From NCBI GenBank assembly GCA_020073465.1, contig JAIQFC010000009.1, forward strand, positions 110,452 through 174,451: a DNA stretch of 64,000 bases. Reading direction: 5' to 3'. Source of the DNA: Terriglobia bacterium (GTDB taxonomy: Bacteria > Acidobacteriota > Terriglobia > Terriglobales > Acidobacteriaceae). Below, one piece after another: positions 27,888 through 36,785 of this stretch (positions are counted from its first letter, which is position 1; each line of letters begins with the position of its first letter). Position numbers and translations under genes: made by a program. Below the pieces are notes generated by a model. That model was not told where the DNA came from. It saw only the letters and a program-made list of their open reading frames with translations, and did no database searches.

Positions 27888-28379
27888 TCATTTCCGGCCG
27901 ATGTTGTCGACTTCCTTCTTGAGCGCAAGGCCGTCGAGACTGGCGAGAGGAAGACTCAGGAACAAATTGATTCTTCGGTCAAGGATGAAGAACGCATCCC
28001 GGAAGGCCCGTTCCACCTCCGCCTCGGTCCCCTGGACCGCTGCCGGATCCGGCACGCCCCAGTGCGCCGATATCGGCTGTCCGGGCCACACCGGACAGAC
28101 TTCCTTCGCCGCGTTATCACACACCGTAAAAACGAAATCGAGTTTGGGGGCGCCGGGCTGCGCAAACTCGTCCCAGCTCTTGCTCCTCAAGCCGTTTGTC
28201 GGTACGTGCGCGGCTTCGAGTTGTCGCAGCGCTTCAGGTCGAACCCTTCCGGAAGGGCGGCTCCCGGCGCTATAGGCGGTGAACTGCGGCTTTCCCTTGA
28301 AGTTCAGAATTCCTTCGGCCAGGATCGAGCGCGCGGAATTGCCTGTGCACAGAAATAGAACGCTGTAGTGTGCTCGCAT
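27888..28379 (-). CDS. arsC: Arsenate reductase, thioredoxin-type (LMW-PTP fold)
   Basis: Cytosolic reductase of 163 residues converting arsenate to arsenite. The P-loop CTGNSARSILAEG near residue 10 is the phosphate/arsenate-binding nucleophile loop of the low-molecular-weight phosphatase fold; further motifs are FVFTVCDNAAKEVCPVWPG with the resolving cysteines, and HWGVPDPA. The ATG at 28379 is chosen because it directly precedes the first beta strand; the open frame upstream overlaps arsM. It is the third gene of arsR-arsM-arsC, 19 bases after the arsM stop codon. Confidence 0.93.
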   Translation of the reverse strand: MRAHYSVLFLCTGNSARSILAEGILNFKGKPQFTAYSAGSRPSGRVRPEALRQLEAAHVPTNGLRSKSWDEFAQPGAPKLDFVFTVCDNAAKEVCPVWPGQPISAHWGVPDPAAVQGTEAEVERAFRDAFFILDRRINLFLSLPLASLDGLALKKEVDNIGRK

Positions 28380-28398
28380 CGCGATTCTCCCGATCTTG

Positions 28399-29388
28399 TC
28401 AGCTGCAGCAGGTGGGGCCGCAGCAGCCGTTCTTTTCAGCAGCGGGATTGTCGACAACAGACGGCTTTGCCGCGCGAACGAACGCGCTCATGAACTTCCC
28501 ATCCACCTGCGGGGCAATGGTTTCGATGTCGATGCCCTCCCGCAACAGAGTCTCGCGTGCATCTTCCGCACGGTAGATGCGCGTGGGCTCAACTTCGATC
28601 TTTTCGAAACCTGCCGCCACCAGCTTGCTCCGGTACTCGCTTTCCTCCAGCGCGCCCGCGATGCAGCCCACCCATGCCAGGACGCTCTGTCGAATCTCCG
28701 GCAGCATCTCACCGCGCGTGACCACATCCGAGACGGCAAGGCGCCCGCCCGGCTTCAGCACGCGAAAGGCTTCGCGCAGCACACGATCTTTGTCTGCCGA
28801 GAGGTTGATGACGCAGTTCGAGATGATCACATCTACAGAATTGTCAGGCAGCGGAATGCTCTCAATCTCACCTCTGAGAAACTCCACGTTGTTGATTCCC
28901 GCCTTGCGCTTGTTGTCGTTGGCGAGCGCGAGCATCTCGTCGGTCATGTCCAGACCGTAAGCCTTGCCCGTCGGGCCAACCCGCCGCGCCGACAGCAGAA
29001 CGTCGATGCCGCCGCCCGAGCCAAGATCGAGCACCGTCTCGCCCGGCTTCAGTTCCGCCAGCGCCGTTGGGTTGCCACAGCCGAGCGAAGCCAGCAGAGC
29101 CTCTTCCGGAATCTGCCCCACCTGAGCCGCGTCGTAAAGATTGGCGGTGATCGGGTCAGCGCAGCCTGTACCCGTACCTGTCCCGCAACATGAATTGCCT
29201 CCCGACTTCACGCGCAAAGCTGCCTGCCCGTATCTCTCCTTTACCACTGCCTTGATGTCGGCCGTGGCAGATTCGGGAAGGACACGGCTTCCAGCCGTGC
29301 CGTCTGAGGCCTGGAAGGATGCGGGCTCTAGCCCCTGAGGAACGCTCGTTTCAGATGGAATATTCTCGACATCAGTTGTGGAACCCAT
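28399..29388 (-). CDS. arsM: Arsenite S-adenosylmethionine methyltransferase
   Basis: Methyltransferase of 329 residues that turns arsenite into methylated arsenicals. SAM motif I is [16 protein letters not shown], motif [14 protein letters not shown]. The conserved As(III)-binding cysteines appear in [14 protein letters not shown] and [11 protein letters not shown]; the chain ends in a cysteine cluster GCCGPTCCS. The start at 29388 has GGAGAG eight bases upstream. Residues about 17-38 are encoded by a dispersed repeat (29275-29340) and are absent from what the family needs. Second gene of the arsenic operon, 11 bases after arsR. Confidence 0.94.
   Translation of the reverse strand: MGSTTDVENIPSETSVPQGLEPASFQASDGTAGSRVLPESATADIKAVVKERYGQAALRVKSGGNSCCGTGTGTGCADPITANLYDAAQVGQIPEEALLASLGCGNPTALAELKPGETVLDLGSGGGIDVLLSARRVGPTGKAYGLDMTDEMLALANDNKRKAGINNVEFLRGEIESIPLPDNSVDVIISNCVINLSADKDRVLREAFRVLKPGGRLAVSDVVTRGEMLPEIRQSVLAWVGCIAGALEESEYRSKLVAAGFEKIEVEPTRIYRAEDARETLLREGIDIETIAPQVDGKFMSAFVRAAKPSVVDNPAAEKNGCCGPTCCS
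29275..29340. repeat. Dispersed repeat unit inside arsM
   Basis: Contains GGCTTCCAGCCGTGCC and GGGCTCTAGCCCCTGAGG, the same bipartite unit as the intergenic copies at 25011-25076 and 50721-50787. Here it is read in frame, on the minus strand, as [20 protein letters not shown] near the N-terminus of ArsM. Confidence 0.75.
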
Positions 29389-29399
29389 AGAAGGCTCTC

Positions 29400-29756
29400 C
29401 TATTTGCAGATTCGTACGATCTCCTCCGGTTTGAGCGCCTTGTTGCGCGTGCAGCACTCGGCATACAGGAATTGCAGCAACTCCTGCAAAGCGTCAGTGT
29501 TCGCGGTGTATCGCAAAAATGTCCCTTGCCGCTGTACTTGTACCAAGCCTTCGGCCTTGAGCTTTTCCAGATGATGGGAAAGGGTCGAGTTCGGAATCTC
29601 CAAATCACCCTGAATGGCACTGACTACAAGCCCCTCGGGATGCGCCGACAAAAGCAACTGCATGATGCGCAGCCGCGGCTCGGTCCCCATCGCCGAGAAC
29701 ATGTCGGCGTATTTGGCCACGCGTTCGCTGGTCTTACTGGGTGGAGGCGCTAACAT
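29400..29756 (-). CDS. arsR: ArsR-family transcriptional repressor
   Basis: Winged-helix regulator of 118 residues. The recognition helix region is IPNSTLSHHLEKLKAEGLV and the wing is RQGTFLRYTA. The classical ELCVCDL arsenic site of the E. coli/R773 type is missing; instead a cysteine pair lies near the C-terminus (YAECCTRNK), where a relocated metalloid site has been found in other ArsR proteins. It is first in arsR-arsM-arsC and presumably represses its own promoter (29763-29791) until arsenite or a methylarsenical binds. Confidence 0.92.
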   Translation of the reverse strand: MLAPPPSKTSERVAKYADMFSAMGTEPRLRIMQLLLSAHPEGLVVSAIQGDLEIPNSTLSHHLEKLKAEGLVQVQRQGTFLRYTANTDALQELLQFLYAECCTRNKALKPEEIVRICK

Positions 29757-29762
29757 ATTTCG

Positions 29763-29791
29763 ACATTACTAGAAACATAGATACATGTCAA
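29763..29791 (-). promoter_or_regulatory. Promoter of the ars operon
   Basis: On the minus strand: -35 TTGACA (29786-29791), 17-base spacer, -10 TAATGT (29763-29768). Transcription would start about at the arsR ATG (29756), so arsR may be translated from a leaderless or nearly leaderless message; no Shine-Dalgarno is present. The imperfect dyad CATGTATCTATG overlapping the spacer is a possible ArsR site. Confidence 0.6.
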
Positions 29792-29806
29792 GCTTCTCCA
29801 CTCACG

Positions 29807-29864
29807 TGGGGACAGCCGCCTCGGCTGTCCATGCCGGGCACAGCCCGGCTGTCTATCCTCCTGC
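29807..29864. repeat. Dispersed palindromes, GGACAGCCG/CGGCTGTCC type
   Basis: Two adjacent palindromes, GGACAGCCGcctCGGCTGTCC and GGGCACAGCCCGGCTGTC, between the divergent arsR and HAD phosphatase genes. Related to the copy at 8713-8741. Confidence 0.65.
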
Positions 29865-29914
29865 ACGCCCTGAGCCAAGGTTCCCGCGTCTGGAATCATT
29901 TATCCTGAAGACAC

Positions 29915-30622
29915 ATGATCCGCACCCTCCGCCCTTTCGACCCGCATTCGATCAAGCTCGTGATCTTCGACCTCGATGGCACCCTGATCGACTCGCGGCT
30001 CGACCTGGTCCACTCGGTCAATGCGGCTCTGCGCCACATTGGACGACCCGAACTGCCCGATGATGTCATTGCCAGCTACGTGGGCGACGGTGCGCCGATC
30101 CTGATCCAGCGCGCGCTCGGCGACGAGGCTACCGACGAGGCACTTGTCCGGAAAGGGCTTGAGTTTTTCCTCGCCCACTATCGTGAGCACAAACTGGATC
30201 ACACCACGGTGTACGAAGGAATCGAGGACGCCCTCGCCCGCATCCAGCAATCCGCCAACGGAACGCCGCGTACGATGGCTGTCCTCACGAACAAGCCCGT
30301 GATTCCCTCGCGCGCCATCGTCGAGGCGCTTGGCCTGGGCCCGTTCTTCACCCAGGTTTATGGAGGCAACAGCTTCCCCACCAAGAAGCCCGATCCCGAA
30401 GGCGCCCGCAAGTTGCTGGAAGAGAACGGCGTGAAGCCCGAGCAGACGGCCATCATCGGAGACTCTCACGTCGACGTCCGAACCGGACGCAACGCCGGAC
30501 TGTGGACCATCGGTGTCACCTACGGTTTCGCGCCTCACTCGTTAACGAGTGATCAGCCTGACATATTCGTGGACACCGCGCGAGAACTTGCTGAAGTCCT
30601 CACCTCGACCTGCATCCCTTAG
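29915..30622 (+). CDS. gph: HAD-family phosphatase, phosphoglycolate phosphatase-like
   Basis: Cytosolic HAD hydrolase of 235 residues. Motif I is FDLDGTLIDS (about 17-26, nucleophile aspartate first), motif II is in AVLTNKP, motif III lysine in SFPTKKPDPEG, and motif IV in IIGDSHVDVRTGRNA. A helical cap lies between motifs I and II, as in Gph, which removes phosphate from 2-phosphoglycolate formed by DNA repair or oxygenation. Related pyrophosphatases (PpaX) cannot be excluded. Confidence 0.88.
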   Translation: MIRTLRPFDPHSIKLVIFDLDGTLIDSRLDLVHSVNAALRHIGRPELPDDVIASYVGDGAPILIQRALGDEATDEALVRKGLEFFLAHYREHKLDHTTVYEGIEDALARIQQSANGTPRTMAVLTNKPVIPSRAIVEALGLGPFFTQVYGGNSFPTKKPDPEGARKLLEENGVKPEQTAIIGDSHVDVRTGRNAGLWTIGVTYGFAPHSLTSDQPDIFVDTARELAEVLTSTCIP

Positions 30623-30843
30623 GACCCGCACCCGCGGTGTAATTCGCCAGTTCGCGCTCAGGCCTCAGACGAAAATTGGCAACGATGTTGGCTGATCCAA
30701 TGTTAAAATGTCCCACGAACTCTCCAGCTTCCAGGTGCAGAAAAGTTTCCCAGGCGACGAAACCAGCCTCCTCGAACCGGGACTTTATGGCACGTGTGCA
30801 GGCAGGCCTTTTTGCGCGTTTACTGATCGATTGAGGAGCAGGC

Positions 30844-33201
30844 ATGGATTCGGGACCTCTGGTACCGGCGAATAGTGGTGTGGTTCGTGAGATGCAGCCC
30901 GTAGCGAGCCTTGATCTGGCCCGGGCGAACGTCCCTCACGTGTACCCGGTACTTCCGTCGCAGGAATCCGCTGTCGGCGAATATATCCGCGTCCTCGCCA
31001 AGCGGAAGTGGGTCATCCTCACTTGCATGGCGACGATTTTCGCCCTCGTCGCCATCGCCAGCTTAAAGATGACGCCCATCTACGAGGCCAGCGGCAGCAT
31101 TGCCATCAATAAGCCGGACTCGACCCTGAACTTCCAGAACTCCGCTACCTTCAGCCTCGACTATTACGATCCCACCGAGCTCGACACCGAGGTCAAGATC
31201 CTGCAGAGCGACCTGCTTGCCCTGCAGGTGATCAAAGAACTGAACTTGGACCATCGGCCTGGAGCCGGGGGCAACGATCAACCCCCTTCTTCTGCGCTGG
31301 AACTCGCACCCGACCCGATGCAGGTCGATACCGCACACCTGTCTTCCCTGCTGGGCGGGTTCAAAGGAAGCTTGCGGGTTGCACTTTCCCCGAATACCCG
31401 CATCATCGAGGTTCACTACCGCAGCGCGGACCCGCAAATGGCCGCGAACGTTGTGAACACGCTGATGCAGACTTACGTCGAGAACAACTTCAAGTCCCGC
31501 TTCGAATCGACCATGCAGGCCTCCGACTGGCTCAACAAGCAACTGGTCGACCTGGAGATGAAGGTCCAGACCTCCCAGGAAAAGCTGGTTCGCTACCAGA
31601 AAGAACACGAAATCCTTGGCATGGATGAGAAGCAGAACATCACCACCGCCAAGCTCGACGAGCTGAACAAGGAACTCACTTCCGCCGAATCCGAGCGCAT
31701 GGACAAAGAGGCCTTCTTCCGCCTCGTCGAGTCCGGCGATCCTGACGCCGTCGCTTCCGGTGCGGGGGGCATCGACACCGGCGGCTCGCAGTCCGCTTCT
31801 GCATTGCTGGACAGTCTGCGTACCAAACAGGCCGAGTTGCGCATCCAGGCCGCGGATCTGAACACGCAATTCGGTCCTTCCTACCCCAAGCTGGCGCAAC
31901 TCAACAACCAGCTTAAGGAAATCGATTCGCAGATTCAGTCCGAGATGAAGAAGATCGTCGGCAAGGTCCGCGGCCAATACACCACAGCCTTGCAGCGGGA
32001 AACCATGTTGCGCGATGCGCTCGAAAAGCAGAAGCAGGAAGCCAACAAGCTGAACGAGAGCGCCATCCAGTACAACCTCCTGAAGCGCGACTCCGAGTCC
32101 TACCGTCAGCTCTACGAAGGCCTTCTTCAGCGAATGAAGGAGGCCGGCGTCTCTGCCGGGCTGAAGTCGAACAATTTCCGGATCGTCGACACCGCTCGCG
32201 TGCCGGGCGGACCCATCGAGCCCAATATTCCCCGCAATCTCGGTTTCGCACTCGTCCTGGGTCTCATGTCGGGCGTCGGACTTGCCTTCCTGCTGGAAGG
32301 TCTCGACAACACTGTCCGCACCACCGAGCAAGCCCAGGCGATCTCCGGCCTCGCGCCTCTCGGCATGATTCCGCTCGGCTCCAAGGGCGCGCGTGAAGGT
32401 AGTACCGGGAAACGCCTCGCCCTCGCATCCTCGAACGAAGCCGTGGAGCTGATCACCCAGGTCCGCCCGCAATCCCAGATGGCGGAATCCTATCGCGCTC
32501 TCCGCACCTCGTTGCTGCTCACGAATCTGGGAGCTCCTCCCAAAATCATCATGGTGACGAGCGCTCTTCCGCAGGAGGGCAAAAGCACCACCAGCATCAA
32601 CACCGCCATTGTGCTGGCCCAGAAGGGCGTTCGTGTTCTGCTCATCGATGCCGACTTGAGGCGGCCCAGCATTCACAAGACTCTGGGCATGGGTCCGCGC
32701 AGCGGCCTTAGCAACGTGCTCACCGGCAGCACTACGTTGCAGCAGGCCATCGCACGCACCCCGATCCTGCCCAACCTGCACGTTCTGCCGGCCGGGACGC
32801 CGCCACCCAATCCTGCTGAGCTGCTCGCCTCCGCGAATATGAGAGACGTGCTGGCCCAGTTGCGCGAACAGTACGATCACATCGTGCTCGATACCCCGCC
32901 CACACTGTCGGTCACCGATGCGGTCGTGCTTTCCCCGCGAGCCGACGCCGTCGTGCTCGTGATCCGCTCCGGGCAGACCACCAAGCAGGCACTGCGGCGT
33001 TCTCGCGACGTTCTGATGCAGGTCAACGCCAAGATATCTGGCGTTCTCCTGAACGCCGTCGATCTCAGTTCGCCCGACTACTACTACTATTACGAATATC
33101 AGGGCAAGTATGCGCGCTATTACCAGGATGACGAATCATCCGCCGACGGGGACGAGGAAGGTTCGGAAGAAGGTCCTCCGGCATCGTCCAGCAGCGCGTA
33201 G
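30844..33201 (+). CDS. Polysaccharide co-polymerase / BY-kinase (Wzc-like)
   Basis: Inner-membrane tyrosine autokinase of 785 residues controlling exopolysaccharide or O-antigen chain export. Order: Wzz domain with first membrane helix (about 60-80, WVILTCMATIFALVAIAS), long periplasmic coiled coil (about 210-440) with the GNVR-like region, second helix (about 460-480), then the cytosolic P-loop kinase with Walker A ALPQEGKSTTS (about 574-584), Walker A' LLIDADLRRPS and Walker B HIVLDTPP. The tail is a tyrosine cluster (DYYYYYEYQGKYARYY) that serves as the autophosphorylation site. Strong ribosome binding site GAGGAG. First gene of a likely three-gene operon. Confidence 0.95.
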   Translation: MDSGPLVPANSGVVREMQPVASLDLARANVPHVYPVLPSQESAVGEYIRVLAKRKWVILTCMATIFALVAIASLKMTPIYEASGSIAINKPDSTLNFQNSATFSLDYYDPTELDTEVKILQSDLLALQVIKELNLDHRPGAGGNDQPPSSALELAPDPMQVDTAHLSSLLGGFKGSLRVALSPNTRIIEVHYRSADPQMAANVVNTLMQTYVENNFKSRFESTMQASDWLNKQLVDLEMKVQTSQEKLVRYQKEHEILGMDEKQNITTAKLDELNKELTSAESERMDKEAFFRLVESGDPDAVASGAGGIDTGGSQSASALLDSLRTKQAELRIQAADLNTQFGPSYPKLAQLNNQLKEIDSQIQSEMKKIVGKVRGQYTTALQRETMLRDALEKQKQEANKLNESAIQYNLLKRDSESYRQLYEGLLQRMKEAGVSAGLKSNNFRIVDTARVPGGPIEPNIPRNLGFALVLGLMSGVGLAFLLEGLDNTVRTTEQAQAISGLAPLGMIPLGSKGAREGSTGKRLALASSNEAVELITQVRPQSQMAESYRALRTSLLLTNLGAPPKIIMVTSALPQEGKSTTSINTAIVLAQKGVRVLLIDADLRRPSIHKTLGMGPRSGLSNVLTGSTTLQQAIARTPILPNLHVLPAGTPPPNPAELLASANMRDVLAQLREQYDHIVLDTPPTLSVTDAVVLSPRADAVVLVIRSGQTTKQALRRSRDVLMQVNAKISGVLLNAVDLSSPDYYYYYEYQGKYARYYQDDESSADGDEEGSEEGPPASSSSA

Positions 33202-33216
33202 CTGGTTTCCAACCCA

Positions 33217-34470
33217 ATGCAGATTCCATTTGACACACCTGCCCGCAAACGGCTGGTCGCGGGCGCCGCGATCGTGCTGGCGATGGCCTATCTGTGCCTC
33301 GCCGGGACGCTGTTCCTCGCCGCCTGGTTCGGCGGTCGTGTCGAACTGACCAGCCTGGAACGCGCCGTGCGCCTCGATCCAGGCAACGCGGACTACCGCA
33401 ACCACCTCGGCCGCTACTACGAGTTTGTAGCCCGCGACCCAACCGCCGCCGTTGGCCCCTACACCGCGGCGGTGCAACTCAACCCACATTCCGCCCGTTA
33501 CTGGTTCGACCTGGCCAGTGCCCACCAGGTCCGTGGAGACGTTGCCAGTCAGACCATGGCGCTCGAGCGCGCCATGCAAGCCGACCCCACCACGCCGGAT
33601 GTGGCCTGGGAAGCAGCCAACCTGTATCTCGTCCAGGGCCAGAACGAGAAAGCACTGCGTGAATTTCGCGTGGTCATGGCCAACGACGCTTCGTTGGTTC
33701 CGGCCGCCGTGCAATTCTGCTGGCGGGTCGAACCCGATGTGGACGCCCTTCTGCGCGACGTAATCCCACCCCGTTCCGACGCCTACATCGCCTTCCTCAA
33801 TCTGCTGATGTCGAAGAAGGAGACGGCGGCCACCGCCAAGGTCTGGGATGCGTTGATCCGATCCGGCCAGCCCTTCGAAAAGACCTGCGTTTTCGAATAC
33901 TTCAACTACCTCATCCTCCAGAAGGACGTTGATGAGGCAGCCCTGGTCTGGCGACAGGGCGCCAGCCGCTTCGGACTTGATTCCTATTTGCCCTCGTCTG
34001 CGAATCTGGTCGTCAATGGGAATTTCAGCCTCGATGTCCTTAATAGTGGCCTCGATTGGCGGCGTCAGAAACTGCCCGGCGTCGAGCCCACGATCGATCC
34101 CAAGGATTTCCACGGTGGGCCTCGGTCCCTGCTCATCACGTTCGATGGTCCCAGAGTCGAAGATGCGGGGATTTTTCAGTACATCCCGGTGGAGCCCAAC
34201 ACGACCTACGAAGTCTCCGCCTACTACAAGAGTGCGGATCTCGAGGGCGCCGGCGGACCGCATCTTACCGTGCAGGACATGTACAACCCGAAGACGATTT
34301 ATTACGACAGCGAAGATATGAAGGAGGCGGGATTCTGGAAGTCGGTCGGAGGAGAATTCACGACCACCGCGGATTGCAGGCTCGTGATCCTGCACATCCG
34401 CCGCGTCCCCGAGGGCAGCCCGATCCGTGGTAAGCTCTGGGTCGACGACTTTCGCCTCACAAAGAAATAG
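33217..34470 (+). CDS. TPR protein with C-terminal carbohydrate-binding-like domain
   Basis: Membrane-anchored protein of 417 residues following the tyrosine kinase by 15 bases. One N-terminal helix (VAGAAIVLAMAYLCLAGTLFLAAWF), then TPR-like helical repeats (about 40-240: LERAVRLDPGNADYRNHLGRYYE, AALQ-type units), then a beta-rich C-terminal domain of about 160 residues (NLVVNGNFSLDVLNSGLDWR...LWVDDFRLTKK) with the start and end signature of CBM4/9-like jelly rolls. Probably a periplasmic scaffold of the polysaccharide assembly machine. No enzyme motif. Confidence 0.78.
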   Translation: MQIPFDTPARKRLVAGAAIVLAMAYLCLAGTLFLAAWFGGRVELTSLERAVRLDPGNADYRNHLGRYYEFVARDPTAAVGPYTAAVQLNPHSARYWFDLASAHQVRGDVASQTMALERAMQADPTTPDVAWEAANLYLVQGQNEKALREFRVVMANDASLVPAAVQFCWRVEPDVDALLRDVIPPRSDAYIAFLNLLMSKKETAATAKVWDALIRSGQPFEKTCVFEYFNYLILQKDVDEAALVWRQGASRFGLDSYLPSSANLVVNGNFSLDVLNSGLDWRRQKLPGVEPTIDPKDFHGGPRSLLITFDGPRVEDAGIFQYIPVEPNTTYEVSAYYKSADLEGAGGPHLTVQDMYNPKTIYYDSEDMKEAGFWKSVGGEFTTTADCRLVILHIRRVPEGSPIRGKLWVDDFRLTKK

Positions 34471-34505
34471 CGCCGCGACCGACCCGCTGGGAAAACAACG
34501 ATTTC

Positions 34506-35855
34506 ATGACTGCACTTACCACTCCTGAGGCAGACCGGCGCTTGTATTCGTCCCGCATGGCCTCCCTCCTGCTTTACGGCACCTTCGGCCTGCTGATGTT
34601 CGGGCCCGTCGCCTTCGGATCCGTCGAGCCTTGGTCGATTTTCACCCTCGAAGCTGGCTCCACTCTCCTGGTTCTCCTTTGGCTCGCTAAGCAGTGGATT
34701 GACGGTGACCTGAAAATCAAATGGAACCCGTTGTTCCTCCCCATGGCGGCCTTCGCCCTCCTCGTGCTGGTGCAAATCGCAGCCGGGGCCACCGCTTATC
34801 GCCACGACACGGTTTCCGGCGCACTGCTCTACTGCGCCTACGCGATGCTGTGCTTCCTCTCGAGCCAGGTGCTGTTTCGCAATTTCCAGGCGCGACGCCT
34901 CGCTTGGGTGTTCTCGATTTACGGCGCAGCACTCGCATCGTTTGCCCTACTGCAGGGAATCGCCGCCAATGGCAAGCTGTACTGGATGCGGACGCCCCGC
35001 ATGGGCGGCTGGATTTACGGTCCTTACGTCAATCACAACCACTACGCGGGCCTGATGGAGATGCTGGTTCCGATTCCGCTGGTGCTGTCGGTATCGCACC
35101 TCGCGAATTCGCGCCAGCGCATGATGGCTGCTGCGGCCGCCGCCGTCATGGCGGCAACGATTTTCCTGAGCGGTTCCCGCGGCGGAATGCTGGCCTTCTT
35201 CGTGGAATTGCTGATCCTTGCAGTGGCCCTGGTCCGGCAGCAAAGGGGCATCAAGACCACAGTCAGCGTGGGCGCCTTCCTGCTCCTGGTAATCACTCTG
35301 CTGACCTGGATCGGCGGTGGAGAACTGAGCCGGCGCCTGTCCAGCATCTCGACCGAGACGCGCTCCGAGATCACCGGTGGAATGCGCCTCACCATTGACC
35401 GCGATGCCCTTCACATGTTCTCGAAGAAGCCCGTGCTCGGCTGGGGCCTCGGATCCTTTCCTGTCGTCTATCCCCAGTTTCGCAGCTTCTATACCAATTT
35501 CTTCGTGAATGAAGCCCACAACGATTATCTGCAACTGCTGGTAGAGATGGGCTTGCTCGGGTTCGGCGCGATGGTGTGGTTTCTGGTCCTGCTCTACCGC
35601 CGCACTGTGGGAAAAATCAAGAATTGGACCTCCGAAGTCAGCGGTGCCGTCACTCTCGCCTGCGCTCTCGGATGCTCCGGCATCCTCGTGCACAGCGCGC
35701 TCGACTTCAACCTGCAAATTCCCGCGAACGCCGCGCTGTTCTACGTCTTCTGCACTGTTGCTGCCGCCGACGCCTTTGCCCAACCCGTGCGGAAGCGCCG
35801 CCCTGTTCCGACTCCAAACACGGAAGAAGTGCTGCCGGCTTCTGAAGTGGTCTAA
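34506..35855 (+). CDS. O-antigen ligase / polymerase (Wzy/WaaL superfamily)
   Basis: Multi-pass membrane protein of 449 residues with about 11-12 helices. The large periplasmic loop contains WGLGSFPVVYPQFRSFY and NEAHNDYLQLLVEMGLLG, the hallmark of the Wzy_C/O-antigen ligase domain, and YVNHNHYAGLMEMLVPI is also typical. Joins or polymerises undecaprenyl-linked glycan. Third gene of the kinase-TPR-ligase unit, 35 bases after the TPR gene. A soluble proline-rich tail ends the protein. Confidence 0.88.
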   Translation: MTALTTPEADRRLYSSRMASLLLYGTFGLLMFGPVAFGSVEPWSIFTLEAGSTLLVLLWLAKQWIDGDLKIKWNPLFLPMAAFALLVLVQIAAGATAYRHDTVSGALLYCAYAMLCFLSSQVLFRNFQARRLAWVFSIYGAALASFALLQGIAANGKLYWMRTPRMGGWIYGPYVNHNHYAGLMEMLVPIPLVLSVSHLANSRQRMMAAAAAAVMAATIFLSGSRGGMLAFFVELLILAVALVRQQRGIKTTVSVGAFLLLVITLLTWIGGGELSRRLSSISTETRSEITGGMRLTIDRDALHMFSKKPVLGWGLGSFPVVYPQFRSFYTNFFVNEAHNDYLQLLVEMGLLGFGAMVWFLVLLYRRTVGKIKNWTSEVSGAVTLACALGCSGILVHSALDFNLQIPANAALFYVFCTVAAADAFAQPVRKRRPVPTPNTEEVLPASEVV

Positions 35856-35952
35856 GAAAAATGCTCAGCCGTCAGGCGACGGCATTTCTGCGCCTGACCC
35901 TCAGCCCCACGGATCGTGAGTGGCTGAATGCTGACCGCCGCCTGCTTGAAAT

Positions 35953-36636
35953 TTACGGAGCGGAGGGACTTGTGGGGTTATCGTTGTGGCTGAGTACATA
36001 GATCGCGACCGCGCCGATGGCTCCTGCTCCTATTCCAATCGCAATAGGAGAATTCAGGATGCCACCCTGCGCGCCAGGGGCTGCGCCTGCGGCTCGCTTC
36101 TTGCTCTTCTTCTTGCTGTCCTTGTTTGAGTCTGACTGATCCGACGATTCGTCGCGGGTCGTTTCCTGTCCTTGCGCGAGCGTGAACGTATCTTTGCCGT
36201 CAAAAATCGTGAGATCGCCCTTGCGTGCCGCGATCCTCACCGTTCCATCCACGTCGGTCACATTGAATTCAGTCCAGGCGCTGGAAACCGGGGCCACCTT
36301 GACGTCACCGGCCGTGGTCGCAATTGCTTTTGAGGTCGAGACCGTCACGCCCCCGTGCTCAATTTTTACGCCCGACCCATCGAACTGCACCAGAGAATCG
36401 GCGAGCACGGTAATGTTGGAACCGGCGGAATTGATATTGGCCACAGAGTCAGACCGCGTCTGCAGCAGGTCGCCCGAAAAGATCGCCGAAGAGGCACGTG
36501 GGACATGTGCTCCGTTCACCCACGCTGTACCGTTGGTATAAAGCATCGCCGCGTTGGAATCCGCGGCAAAGAGCGAAGCGGGAAGAAGGAGCAGTAGCAC
36601 GCAACTTACCATCTCGCGGAAACCGGACCGGCCCAT
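35953..36636 (-). CDS. Secreted FecR-like protein
   Basis: Exported protein of 227 residues starting at the ATG at 36636 (GGAG seven bases upstream; an in-frame GTG at 36642 is less well placed). Signal peptide FREMVSCVLLLLLPASLFAA; then a beta-rich FecR-like repeat (LYTNGTAWVNGAHVPRASSAIFSGDLLQT, SLVQFDGSGVKIEHGG, VTVSTSKAIATTAGDVKV) as found in proteins that bind or coat at the cell surface; then a lysine-rich linker (DSKKKSKKRAAG) and a C-terminal membrane helix (IAIGIGAGAIGAVAIYVLS). Lies inside the polysaccharide region but on the opposite strand. Role unknown. Confidence 0.72.
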   Translation of the reverse strand: MGRSGFREMVSCVLLLLLPASLFAADSNAAMLYTNGTAWVNGAHVPRASSAIFSGDLLQTRSDSVANINSAGSNITVLADSLVQFDGSGVKIEHGGVTVSTSKAIATTAGDVKVAPVSSAWTEFNVTDVDGTVRIAARKGDLTIFDGKDTFTLAQGQETTRDESSDQSDSNKDSKKKSKKRAAGAAPGAQGGILNSPIAIGIGAGAIGAVAIYVLSHNDNPTSPSAP

Positions 36637-36785
36637 TCCCACACTCCGTTAATAACGATTTTGGTGACCTTTCATCGCATCGTACCCTCCTACGTTCTTG
36701 TCAGTCAATGGTTTTTGTGCTCAAAGAACCGCTTTAACGGTGGAAAACTTTCTAATCACTCGCCGCTCCCGGCAACGGTTCTCGC

